Shown piece by piece: positions 35,977 through 44,507 of a stretch of 64,000 bases of DNA. Position 1 is the first letter of the stretch; each line of letters starts with the position of its first letter. The position numbers were made by a program, and so were the translations under genes. The notes below the pieces were generated by a model, which was not told where the DNA came from, did no database searches, and saw nothing but the letters and a program-made list of their open reading frames with translations. The stretch covers positions 7,082,501 through 7,146,500 of the forward strand of contig NZ_AP019860.1 of NCBI RefSeq assembly GCF_009002475.1, given 5' to 3'. This DNA comes from Candidatus Uabimicrobium amorphum (GTDB lineage Bacteria > Planctomycetota > Uabimicrobiia > Uabimicrobiales > Uabimicrobiaceae).

Positions 35977-38241
35977 ATGGATTTTGTAAAAAACTTACTT
36001 TCGATAAAAATATTGAGCTACATCGCAGCCATTTTGCTCATTTTTGGTACGGCAATGCTGTTTTTGCCGAACCAAGAGTTTAAGAATCATGAATTGCTGG
36101 CCATGATATTTATTGCCGTTGGAAATATTTATCTTCTATCAAAATTTATCTTTGAAGTAAAAGATGGCAAAGCAGCAGCGGCAGACCAAGACCCATTTAA
36201 ATCTTCGTTGAGTTATCGCCGTTTATCTTCGCTGCAACTATACAAATTATGGAAAATGTTCCAACACAATATTCCAGCAGAGTTACGACGTACAGTATTG
36301 TTTTACCAACCAGTGATCGTACTAGGATCAACAGGAAGTGGCAAAAGCCAACTGATCAAAAACTATAGCGGGTGGCAATCTATGTCGCAGCAATTTTTTC
36401 CCAATTTCCAAAGCAACGGTGAATTGGACATTTATCTAGGGAAAAAAGTGCTTGTACAAAGTATTTCCGGTAGTTTGTTGCATAACAACTCTCCTCAAGC
36501 CAAAAAAGCATTAGCAGATGTATGGGAAAGTTTTTGTACTTTTCGCAAACCAATTATTATAGTAGCAATCTCTGTTGCCTCTGCGATTGAGCCAGAAAAG
36601 TTAATGAACCAAATGGCGGCGATTCGCAACAAGATCAATATTCTATCTAGTTTACAAAAAACAAAACTTCAAATTCGCGTCGTTTTAACATCTATGGAAA
36701 GTGTTGCAGGGTATCGTGAATTCTCGCTTTTGACTCACAACCAAAGTTTTCAGTTTTCTGTTGAGGATTTAGATGATTGCGAAAAACTATTTGGCAATTA
36801 TATCTCGCAAGGTTTGGTCAAACTAGAAACACCTGACTACCAAAAGTTACTATCGTTTTTTGAGCATATATCACAAGTATTAGTAGATCTAAAACCTTTC
36901 TTGGGAATTTTAGCGGATAATAATCCTCTCTCTCATGCTTTGCAAATAGATAGTATTTATTTTACCTCATCAAGCGGAGATTCGATTTCTGCTCCATTTG
37001 ATTGCGAGTGGCCAAGTCAAGAGTTGCTAAATAGCACAAATACCAGACAACAAAGAAGAGCATTAATCATTTGCGGGTTGTTGATGGTAGCCGGTTTGAT
37101 TTTTCTATCGATGAGTTATTTCAACAGAAGCGCAGAAAGAGGTGCCTTTGAAAAAATGGTAGCGGCCATTCATTTGTATTATGAAAAAGGTGGAGATGAC
37201 AATATAGATGCTGTACAGGATATTATTTACAAAAACAGTAAAGAAATAGCTGATTACATGGATAATATTCCCAAAAATCTCATTCAAAAATTATCAGAAC
37301 AACAACTGTTTTCGCAACCCAAAAAACCGGAACAGTTAAATAAAGATATAGAAGAAATCGCCGATTCCTTTCTAGAAATCGAACAAGAAAAAGCAAAGTT
37401 AATACGCAATTTTCTAAATCCCAAACAAGAAAAAATTAAGGAGTTCCTAGACCCCTTACTTGATGACCGCAAAATAAAACAAGAACAAGGAAGAGATGTA
37501 GTTAAAATAGGACTTCGCGGAAGAATTAAAAAGGCGCAAGAGAGCATCACCACTTTAGCTAAATTATACCCATTTGCGTTAGATAATAAAACGGACATAA
37601 GCATAGCAGACATGAAAAACTTGTTTACAAAACAAGAAAACATTCTTTTGTTAGACGACGCTCCAAATTGGCCTATTTTTAACGAGCAACAACTACAAGA
37701 AATCGAACAAATTCAACGCGTGCGCAAAACACTATGGAATGATGGAGCACAAAACTTTAAAGAAATTGTTATTCAACTTTATCCTATAGATCCCGATCCC
37801 AAAAAAGTGGCCGGAGCAATCTTTGTTTACAGCACCAAAGAAGAAGCGTTAAATTTAACGCAAGAAGACAAAGATAGAGGAACGCAAGAGATCGGAATTA
37901 AAAAAATCAAGAAGCTGATAACAGAGGAGACACAAAGCAAGCTAACCATGGACTATGGCGACAAAAAGGAAATCAAAATCGCCTTTGGCTGGCAGAAGAA
38001 TTCCGCTTGTGGTTTAAAAGTGAATCTGAAAAAGAAAATAGAAGAAGCAAATCAAGGCTTTAATTTTAACGAGCAAATAATATACGTAAGGAAAGAAGGA
38101 CCATGGAGTTACTTGCGTGTATTAAATCTTGCGAAAGCAGAGCGCTTTTCGAAAACGCGTTGGAAAATATCCTGGACGGTTGGCGGTGACATAACGATCA
38201 GTATCCTAAGTAATGAAAATATTCTAGAAGGATGGAAGTAA
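35977..38241 (+). CDS. tssM: T6SS membrane-complex protein TssM (IcmF-like), short form
   Basis: 754-residue inner-membrane protein. Two N-terminal helices (about 12-30 and 38-58) flank no large loop; then an IcmF-type NTPase domain with Walker A GSTGSGKSQLI (about 119), and a third helix (RALIICGLLMVAGLIFLSM, about 365-385) before the periplasmic part. Usual TssM proteins exceed 1100 residues, so the periplasmic domain here is shortened to about 370 residues. The stop overlaps the start of the lipoprotein gene (TAATG), so membrane-complex partners are coupled. Confidence 0.85.
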   Translation: MDFVKNLLSIKILSYIAAILLIFGTAMLFLPNQEFKNHELLAMIFIAVGNIYLLSKFIFEVKDGKAAAADQDPFKSSLSYRRLSSLQLYKLWKMFQHNIPAELRRTVLFYQPVIVLGSTGSGKSQLIKNYSGWQSMSQQFFPNFQSNGELDIYLGKKVLVQSISGSLLHNNSPQAKKALADVWESFCTFRKPIIIVAISVASAIEPEKLMNQMAAIRNKINILSSLQKTKLQIRVVLTSMESVAGYREFSLLTHNQSFQFSVEDLDDCEKLFGNYISQGLVKLETPDYQKLLSFFEHISQVLVDLKPFLGILADNNPLSHALQIDSIYFTSSSGDSISAPFDCEWPSQELLNSTNTRQQRRALIICGLLMVAGLIFLSMSYFNRSAERGAFEKMVAAIHLYYEKGGDDNIDAVQDIIYKNSKEIADYMDNIPKNLIQKLSEQQLFSQPKKPEQLNKDIEEIADSFLEIEQEKAKLIRNFLNPKQEKIKEFLDPLLDDRKIKQEQGRDVVKIGLRGRIKKAQESITTLAKLYPFALDNKTDISIADMKNLFTKQENILLLDDAPNWPIFNEQQLQEIEQIQRVRKTLWNDGAQNFKEIVIQLYPIDPDPKKVAGAIFVYSTKEEALNLTQEDKDRGTQEIGIKKIKKLITEETQSKLTMDYGDKKEIKIAFGWQKNSACGLKVNLKKKIEEANQGFNFNEQIIYVRKEGPWSYLRVLNLAKAERFSKTRWKISWTVGGDITISILSNENILEGWK

Positions 38242-38726
38242 TGGTTTTGAAACATATATTGTGCATTTGCTGTAGTTTATTACTGTGTATTGGTTGCTCC
38301 AGTAGTAAAAAAAATACGAAGCCACCATCTAGCGTACAAGACTCTGGTATGCAAGGCACTGTATCAAGAAACACCGAAGACATAACACTAACGATTACCG
38401 CAGATGAAACGACAAATAGCGGAAATCCTTTGTGGATCATGTTCAGTAAAAAAATCGATAACCCAAACTACGAAGAGCTTCGAAACCAGAACACACTTTC
38501 TAGTGCCAAAAACGATATAAGATTCAGCGAACTCCCCGTTTTTTGTAATATCGGTGCCGGAGAGAGACAAATCACCATTTACGAAGCTTTTGCACAAGAA
38601 ATAGGCATTTACTGCTTCTTCCGTGGCTACGAGCCAGATAACTGGTACCGTGTAAGACCAAAAAACTGTTTTCAATGGAACATTGAATTGGGAAAAAACA
38701 AAGTAAAAAAATCTGGTTGTAAATAA
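38241..38726 (+). CDS. tssJ: TssJ-like outer-membrane lipoprotein
   Basis: 161-residue lipoprotein. The N-terminus is a lipoprotein signal: LKHILCICCSLLLCIGC, lipobox LCIGC with Cys at residue 19. The mature part has a beta-sandwich-like composition with IWIMFSKKIDN-type and ELPVFCNIGAGERQITIYEA segments, where TssJ proteins carry a transthyretin-like fold that holds TssM to the outer membrane. Identity to TssJ is not obvious by eye; the call comes from position and type. The ATG at 38241 shares its A with the tssM stop. Confidence 0.65.
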   Translation: MVLKHILCICCSLLLCIGCSSSKKNTKPPSSVQDSGMQGTVSRNTEDITLTITADETTNSGNPLWIMFSKKIDNPNYEELRNQNTLSSAKNDIRFSELPVFCNIGAGERQITIYEAFAQEIGIYCFFRGYEPDNWYRVRPKNCFQWNIELGKNKVKKSGCK

Positions 38727-38746
38727 TTCACAATGAAATCTTTGGT

Positions 38747-39988
38747 ATGGAGGAGTGCGTTTTGGAAATAGATATACACATATACGACAATAAGGATCTT
38801 GTTGTGATTTCCAAACGTCAACATTACGTTTTTGATCGCTTATTAAGATTTTTTAAAAATGCCACCGTTTTCGCCGTTTGTGCGTTTTGTGTGACTGTGT
38901 TATTGATCTATTATAAACATCATGGAGTGACATCAAACAAAGATGGAATCTTGAAAGTTCTCGATAAGATTACGATTATTATTGAACAAAGAAATCTTCT
39001 AAAAGGAACCTCAATCGACGATGACCTTTCTATTCTTCCTTCTGTAGCAAAAATAGATGAAGAAACTCACCAAGTAGGATCAGTCTACAATCTTAATGCA
39101 CAAAAAGCTGTAGAAAAAATGAAGGCAAATGTAAAAGCTAATGATGATATGCAAATGGCTGAAACCATAGAAGAAAAAGCTGAAATAAGAAAGCATTTTT
39201 TGCTCGAAAATACTGAGATAGAGCGTGCAACTGAGATCATGGATGGTGTCATCAAAAAAGCAAAGAATAACTCCGAAGTGAAAAAAAAGGAACATCAATC
39301 TCTTCTAAGAATCAAAAAAGAAATGATCGACATCTATTATATTTACGATGTGATTCCGGTAAAAGAAGAAGATCCATATTACAAGTACTATTTCAAATTT
39401 ATGGCTTCTGCAAAACTAGCTTTTGAGGAGGGGGAACCAGAACCTATTGTGGTTGCATTTTTGTATGGTATTTCCATGTTGACGATGTGGGTGTTTGGTA
39501 TTTCTGCTTTACTTTTTGTGCCATCGTTTATTTTCTTTATTCACAAAAGTTTTGAAAGATTTCCTGGAACAAGAACGCGTTCTTTTCGTCGATTTCAATT
39601 CTACGCGGCAAATGTATTACCATTTGTCATATTTTCTTTTGTTGTCACCAAAGAAAACAAACTTGATCCAAAAAGCCTAGTTTTTTTGCAGAATGCCGAT
39701 TTTTTTACTCTGCTATTTGGAGCAATTGTCGTTAGTTGTCTGATCTGGACAGTAAACGAGTTTATTCCCATCACCTTCCGTTTTTCATTGCTATCTTTTG
39801 TACTTTGTTTTTCCCTATTCTTGTTGTTCAAAGGTATACCGGTGGCTTTATACGTAATGATTTTCGGTATTTTGTTGTACTGCACATTTGGAATCAATCA
39901 AATGGAAAAAGTTGTGCGCCACTCTGTTGCTTACGATTTAGAACCAAGAACAGATGCGCATGTACCCACAATAAATAACATAGACTAA
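38747..39988 (+). CDS. Multi-pass membrane protein, T6SS-linked paralogue 1
   Basis: 413-residue membrane protein, not recognised. An N-terminal helix (AVCAFCVTVLLIYY, about 43-58) is followed by a charged coiled-coil ectodomain (about 65-220) and a block of four or five helices (about 235-395). It is paralogous to the next gene: shared segments include RFFKNATVFAVCAF versus FFKRTVILAVGLF, FRRFQFYAANVLPFVIF and NEFIPITFRFSLLSF. It is the penultimate gene of the T6SS transcript, so it may be part of the membrane complex. GGAGG inside the start codon region suggests that the TTG at 38762 could be the true start. Confidence 0.7.
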   Translation: MEECVLEIDIHIYDNKDLVVISKRQHYVFDRLLRFFKNATVFAVCAFCVTVLLIYYKHHGVTSNKDGILKVLDKITIIIEQRNLLKGTSIDDDLSILPSVAKIDEETHQVGSVYNLNAQKAVEKMKANVKANDDMQMAETIEEKAEIRKHFLLENTEIERATEIMDGVIKKAKNNSEVKKKEHQSLLRIKKEMIDIYYIYDVIPVKEEDPYYKYYFKFMASAKLAFEEGEPEPIVVAFLYGISMLTMWVFGISALLFVPSFIFFIHKSFERFPGTRTRSFRRFQFYAANVLPFVIFSFVVTKENKLDPKSLVFLQNADFFTLLFGAIVVSCLIWTVNEFIPITFRFSLLSFVLCFSLFLLFKGIPVALYVMIFGILLYCTFGINQMEKVVRHSVAYDLEPRTDAHVPTINNID

Positions 39989-40011
39989 TAAATTAATTAT
40001 TTTAAACTCTT

Positions 40012-41307
40012 ATGAGAAAGGAACATATTTTGAAAAAGTTTGAAAATTCCTTTTCAGAACAAGATCTTGCGATCGCTGGACAAAGGCAAGATTTTTTGTA
40101 TTGTTGCTTAGTACTATTCTTTAAGCGCACAGTTATTCTTGCTGTAGGCTTGTTTTGTTTGACTGTTTTGGTTTTGTATAGCCGCTATCATGGTGTGATT
40201 TCTGATCAAGATGGAATTAAAAAGATATCACAACATGCTGAGGTTGTTAAAAAGGCTTTAGAAGAGAGTGATGCGAAAATACAAGAAAAAAGAAAAAGTT
40301 TAAAAAAAGCAAAGAAAGCAACCCCCCAAGTTCCAGGCGACATAAAAAAAGCACAAGATGAACTGGATGCTGCATTAAAAGCTGATAATTTAATCAAAGA
40401 TATCAAAGATATCGAAACAACTGGAGATAGTTTATTTACTCAAGAAAACTTGACTACATCTACAGTGAAGAAGTATAGTGAAAAAATAATGAACATAGAT
40501 AATGATGTTAGAGATCGTTTACAAAGTACTCTGGAAACGTTAGAACAACCTGAATTAGATGCAACACAACTTGAAGAACACTTAAAGAAGGTTTCACTAG
40601 TAAAAAATGCTCAAAAAAGTTTTGAAAAAATGCAAAAAATAGCATCTGTTATTCCTTTAGAAACAAGTCGTTCTTTCAAGCAAGAAAAGTACTATTTTTC
40701 CTTCATGGTATCTCTACAAGAAGCATACAATGAATGGCGACCTCAAACTGCTTTGACAGCTATCTTTAGTAGTATTTTACTTTTGATCATCTGGGTATTT
40801 ATGATCGCTGCCATTTTGTTTATCCCATTTTTCATCTTTTTTGTGGATAAAAGCTTCAAGAGATTCCCATCGGGAGAATTCAAAGGTTTCCGTCGCTTCC
40901 AATTTTATGCAGCGGTTATATTGCCTTTCGTGATTTTTGCTTTCATCATCGCGTGGCGCGCTCATGATATCGATCCAGAAATGCTATCTTTCTTACAAAA
41001 CACAAGTTTACTAACTCTAGTAACAAGTGCCGTTGTGATTAGTTGCTGCATCTGGGCGATCAATGAATTGATTCCTGTGACTTTCCGCTTTTCGTTGTTT
41101 TCGGTTATGCTTTATTCTTCCTTATTGCTATTATTTGTCGGAAACCCGGTAGCGCTGTACGTCATGATTTTTGGTATTTTGTTGTACTCTATTTTTGGTA
41201 TGGAACAATTCGAAAAAGTCGTGCACGGTTTAGTCACTTACGACATGGACCCAGTCGAAGAAGCAGGCGCAGCGGCAAGCGCGGAACCAGCAGAATCGGC
41301 AGCGTAA
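40012..41307 (+). CDS. Multi-pass membrane protein, T6SS-linked paralogue 2
   Basis: 431-residue paralogue of the preceding gene, with the same layout: one N-terminal helix, an extended coiled-coil domain (KIQEKRKSLKKAKKATPQVP and similar), then a helical bundle (LTAIFSSILLLIIWVFMIAA, FRRFQFYAAVILPFVIFAFI, NELIPVTFRFSLFSVML). The C-terminal tail is Ala/Glu-rich. The two genes probably arose by tandem duplication and may form a hetero-oligomer. As in the paralogue, an AAGGA just upstream of an internal TTG (40030) gives a second possible start. A terminator-like hairpin follows. Confidence 0.7.
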   Translation: MRKEHILKKFENSFSEQDLAIAGQRQDFLYCCLVLFFKRTVILAVGLFCLTVLVLYSRYHGVISDQDGIKKISQHAEVVKKALEESDAKIQEKRKSLKKAKKATPQVPGDIKKAQDELDAALKADNLIKDIKDIETTGDSLFTQENLTTSTVKKYSEKIMNIDNDVRDRLQSTLETLEQPELDATQLEEHLKKVSLVKNAQKSFEKMQKIASVIPLETSRSFKQEKYYFSFMVSLQEAYNEWRPQTALTAIFSSILLLIIWVFMIAAILFIPFFIFFVDKSFKRFPSGEFKGFRRFQFYAAVILPFVIFAFIIAWRAHDIDPEMLSFLQNTSLLTLVTSAVVISCCIWAINELIPVTFRFSLFSVMLYSSLLLLFVGNPVALYVMIFGILLYSIFGMEQFEKVVHGLVTYDMDPVEEAGAAASAEPAESAA

Positions 41308-41321
41308 ATCATTTTATGCGA

Positions 41322-41356
41322 AATCATCCATTTGTTGTAAAAGCAAATGGATGATT
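41322..41356 (+). terminator. Hairpin terminator closing the T6SS operon
   Basis: Perfect 13-bp inverted repeat, AATCATCCATTTG (41322-41334) against CAAATGGATGATT (41344-41356), 9-base loop, followed by GATTAAAATAAAAC. It lies 14 bases after the last membrane gene and separates the machine genes from the cargo genes. Confidence 0.65.
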
Positions 41357-41403
41357 GATTAAAATAAAACACTCTAGGGCACATGATTCACTAATTTGCG
41401 AAG

Positions 41404-41467
41404 CCCTCTCAATCGGCTTTCGCCGATTACTCACCCATGAGAGGACGCTGGCTATGCCAGCGGGAGG
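41404..41467 (+). other. GC-rich structured element before the DUF4157 gene
   Basis: In an AT-rich setting, this stretch contains nested inverted repeats: CCTCTCA (41405-41411) pairs with TGAGAGG (41438-41444) around an inner stem AATCGGC/GCCGATT, and a second stem CGCTGGC/GCCAGCG (41446-41462) follows. GGGAGGG at its end can also pair with CCCTC at its start, giving an alternative fold. It ends about 70 bases before the cargo start codon. It could be a structured leader RNA or a dispersed repeat. Confidence 0.45.
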
Positions 41468-41535
41468 GCATCAAATACCAGGAATTTCCTAAACGAAAAT
41501 GTCGTCTCACAACCAACTGTTTTTAAGGAATGACT

Positions 41536-42747
41536 ATGTTTGTTTTAATCAATACCTTACCCAAAGTTATCCTACCTCAGTTGCCAAAAGGTTGCCAACC
41601 AATACCTGTGGAACTGAGACTGGAAAGAAATTCAGGCAATCCATTACCAGATTCGATACGCTCAAAAATGGAAAACTTATTCGATGCAGACTTTTCCGAC
41701 GTGCGCATTCACGTAGGAAAAGAAGCTTCGCAAATAGGTGCCCTCGCCTTTACCTGGGGATCAGACATTTACTTTGCCGAAAACCAATACAATCCAACAA
41801 CACATAGCGGTATTCAAATCCTAGGGCACGAGCTTACTCATGTAGTGCAACAGCGTAGTGGACGCGCAAAAAATCCAAGCGGTTCCGGAATCGTGATTTT
41901 GGATGATCCCAAGCTAGAAGCTGAGGCTGAATACTATGGCGACTTAGCAGCGCAGAAGTTTGCAGGATCGATTCAACCGCGAAGAGATAGCGAATTCAAT
42001 CGCACAAATAGATCGCTTAGTGGGCAAGTTGTGTGCATACAACCGAAATTGATACAAAAGAGGCAAGGCGTGTCGTCGATTTTTACTATGTTAAACGGTG
42101 CTAAGGCTGTACAAAAAAAGGAAAGTAAGCAAGGTGGTTCGATTTTTACTATGTTGCCTCCCAAAACAAGTCTAACTTGTAAAAAAAAACTAAATTCTAA
42201 TAATTTAAATCCTTTTAGAATGTTTTCTCAATTTCATGGAGAAAAGTTAAATGTTCCGAATCAATCTCTATCAATCCAAACATCCAGAAGATCTGCGCGT
42301 ATAGCCGCACCTGGTTATACTCATTATACTGTTCCTCTAGTAGCTCCTAGCTCTATAGACAAACGTGGAGTGAGGTACTGGAATGGTTTTAGAGGAGAAC
42401 TTCATTTTGATGCAGCCACAAAAAAGTATATGGCTACGTTAAAAATATATGGCTGTAAAATTCAAGGAAGTCAGTGTACTGGAAAGGCAGATGCTATTGA
42501 TCATAAAGTGGATTTTGCAACAACTCAAACGATGTTACCGACATATGAATATTGCGATGGTAACTATCACTGGGAAGGGGTTTTGTTTGAAGATGCAAAA
42601 AAAGACTATAACGACACAAATAATTTGCAGTGGTCTTGTACATCTTGTAATTCATCGAAAAGCGGTGCCCGAGGGCTGTATAGCCCACCACTTTTTAGAG
42701 GAAAGTGTGTGGGAACATGTCCTGGTGGTGGGAAATGTAATTTGTAA
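41536..42747 (+). CDS. Putative T6SS cargo: DUF4157 metallopeptidase-like domain, double tag, HNH nuclease
   Basis: 403-residue putative effector in three parts. Residues about 20-115 are DUF4157: LPDSIRSKMENLFDADFSDV, VGKEASQIGALAFTWGSDIY and GHELTHVVQQ with zinc motif HExxH. DUF4157 is typical of cargo of contractile injection systems. Then come two tag modules, SSIFTMLNG (about 180) and GSIFTMLPP (200), mixed with LIQKR and AVQKK. The C-terminus is an HNH-type nuclease: DAIDHKVDF (about 321), then a WSCTSCNSSKSG zinc/metal segment (368). It starts at the second ATG, 6 bases after AAGGA. No immunity gene is adjacent. Confidence 0.8.
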   Translation: MFVLINTLPKVILPQLPKGCQPIPVELRLERNSGNPLPDSIRSKMENLFDADFSDVRIHVGKEASQIGALAFTWGSDIYFAENQYNPTTHSGIQILGHELTHVVQQRSGRAKNPSGSGIVILDDPKLEAEAEYYGDLAAQKFAGSIQPRRDSEFNRTNRSLSGQVVCIQPKLIQKRQGVSSIFTMLNGAKAVQKKESKQGGSIFTMLPPKTSLTCKKKLNSNNLNPFRMFSQFHGEKLNVPNQSLSIQTSRRSARIAAPGYTHYTVPLVAPSSIDKRGVRYWNGFRGELHFDAATKKYMATLKIYGCKIQGSQCTGKADAIDHKVDFATTQTMLPTYEYCDGNYHWEGVLFEDAKKDYNDTNNLQWSCTSCNSSKSGARGLYSPPLFRGKCVGTCPGGGKCNL

Positions 42748-42774
42748 AACTTACTAATAGAATCTGGATAAAAT

Positions 42775-43941
42775 TTAATCTACTTCAAAAAACTCTCTCG
42801 AAACTTTACCTATAACATAACGTCTATTTGGAAGATCTGGGATATCTGGAATTACGGATATAGAATCTGAGATGACTAACATCGAAAGCGGCAGAGGAAG
42901 CAACATAGTGGCAGCTACTTTTTTATAAATACCTATTCTACCTTCTTGCATTGCTTTACAAAAACTCATCGCTGCGTCTAGTGAATATATTTGCCGTAAA
43001 TTACCAGCTTGATTTCTATTTGTATAGCAACCTGAAGGCAAACGATTTATATCAATCATACGTAAATTTCTATTCGTATACGGGTCATTATAACCATTCT
43101 CTATTCCTCCACCATGATCTTGCGTAGAAATTATATATCTTTTGGCGTTATAAACTTCACTGGGGGTGAATCCCACTGGATACCCAGAAGCAATCGAGTA
43201 TACTACTGTACTTTCAATATCACGAGGCAATTTAATAACTTCGAATTCTCCGTTTCCTGGTCCAGGAACAGGATCAAATGCAACAAGACTGATGGCTATT
43301 TGTGGATATAGCTCTCTAAGTTTTACAGCTATTGTGCAGCCAGCTACCGCATTGCGACTGTGACATACAATTGATATTTTTGATATGTATTCATCAGCAT
43401 TTAACAATACATTTGCATAGTTCAAAACAAATTTAATATTATTTCTAATGCTATTTGAACCTGTGTCGCTCAAACCTCCATAACCACCTTCTGCTTTGCT
43501 GGCTCCTGGTCCACTAACCATTAAGTAGTAACCCGCTATAGTTGCAAATGTGTAATAAGCGGGATCTGAGCCTGAACCTCCCATTTGATCTGACCAATCA
43601 ATATGTTCTAATCCACTACGCCAAATATCATCTCCTGATCCAGGTAGATATATTTGGAAACTTGCAGTTTGTGCTTTTTGTATGGTGTTTGTCGAGTATG
43701 CTTGTAATTGTTGCGTAGTTTCAAGCAGTTGAAATATTTGATTCGATGATTCTGCTTTTTGAAGAGTATCATTTATTTTTGTCTGAGGAACTAACAATTG
43801 AAATACTTGGTTAGACTCTGTTTTTTGGAGAGGTTTACTGCAATTTTGGGGAGCTAGTAGTTGAAATACCTGATTAGAGGATGTTTCTTTTTTGGACACA
43901 TTGTCTAAGTAGAGAAAAGGAGACGTTTGGTCGTTTGCCAT
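42775..43941 (-). CDS. Putative T6SS cargo: triple tag plus alpha/beta-hydrolase-like domain
   Basis: 388-residue putative effector. Tag modules are NQVFQLLAP (about 22), NQVFQLLVP (42) and NQIFQLLET (65), each preceded by LQK-type residues (PLQKTES, TLQKAES). The main domain looks like an alpha/beta-hydrolase: FQIYLPGSGDD at its start, nucleophile elbow SIVCHSRNAVAG (Ser in an unusual HSRNA setting), possible acid in LVAFDPVPGPGNG and possible His in STQDHGGGIENG. A lipase or esterase against membranes is plausible; the substrate is unknown. ATG at 43941 is used; a GTG lies at 43953. Confidence 0.65.
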   Translation of the reverse strand: MANDQTSPFLYLDNVSKKETSSNQVFQLLAPQNCSKPLQKTESNQVFQLLVPQTKINDTLQKAESSNQIFQLLETTQQLQAYSTNTIQKAQTASFQIYLPGSGDDIWRSGLEHIDWSDQMGGSGSDPAYYTFATIAGYYLMVSGPGASKAEGGYGGLSDTGSNSIRNNIKFVLNYANVLLNADEYISKISIVCHSRNAVAGCTIAVKLRELYPQIAISLVAFDPVPGPGNGEFEVIKLPRDIESTVVYSIASGYPVGFTPSEVYNAKRYIISTQDHGGGIENGYNDPYTNRNLRMIDINRLPSGCYTNRNQAGNLRQIYSLDAAMSFCKAMQEGRIGIYKKVAATMLLPLPLSMLVISDSISVIPDIPDLPNRRYVIGKVSREFFEVD

Positions 43942-43961
43942 GATGTTTTCCACTGAGGTAT

Positions 43962-44426
43962 TTAAATATATTTTTCCATAAGTGGATATCCATCTCGTCC
44001 ACGACCAATTTGCTTAAACCCCAGTCCTTCATACCAGCGAATAAGTTTGCGAGAGCCGTTGTCTTCGCTCTGCAACTGGATTTTGTTTTTTCCCATAGAT
44101 TTGGCGGTGTGAATGGCTTCGAAAACAAGTTGTTTGCCGAATTCTTGTCCTCGATGTTCTTGATCCACATTTAAATTCACTAACTCCGAAGTTCTCGATT
44201 GCGAGGATAGCAGAGTAACAGCTCCTACTTTTTTCCCATGAGAACTCAGTGAAATCGTTCTTCCGTTTGGCAATATTTGCATAGAAACTTGGCAGTCACG
44301 TCTTTTTTGTAATTGCATTGGACTACAACTATGTGGTAGCATTTGAAATACACTTCCATATGGAAATTTTTGTTGTTTATCAGAAGTGTTTTTTAACAAT
44401 TGAAATACACTGTTGTTTTGCGCCAT
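43962..44426 (-). CDS. Putative T6SS cargo: double tag plus GNAT acetyltransferase domain
   Basis: 154-residue protein. The N-terminus carries two tag modules, NSVFQLLKN (residue 5) and GSVFQMLPH (about 27), followed by MQLQKRRD. The remaining 105 residues match a compact GNAT fold: ISLSSHGKKVGAVTLLSSQ, motif A VDQEHRGQEFGKQLVFEAIH, and motif B RKLIRWYEGLGFKQIGR. GNAT domains acetylate amino or other groups of substrates; some toxins act on aminoacyl-tRNA. Start ATG is supported by GGGAG. It is transcribed with the hydrolase gene, 20 bases apart. Confidence 0.7.
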   Translation of the reverse strand: MAQNNSVFQLLKNTSDKQQKFPYGSVFQMLPHSCSPMQLQKRRDCQVSMQILPNGRTISLSSHGKKVGAVTLLSSQSRTSELVNLNVDQEHRGQEFGKQLVFEAIHTAKSMGKNKIQLQSEDNGSRKLIRWYEGLGFKQIGRGRDGYPLMEKYI

Positions 44427-44507
44427 AAGGTACTCCCTATACAATAACATTGACTTGTTCTATCGTATCATTTTTCATCTTAAGTAAAAGAAAATTTTAT
44501 TTGGAAT

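Noticed and set aside
23125..41307. Reading the cluster as an extracellular contractile injection system because of DUF4157 and DUF4280
   Set aside because: TssK, TssL, TssM and a TssJ-like lipoprotein point to a membrane-anchored T6SS; no eCIS-type AAA+ ATPase or gp53-type genes are visible.
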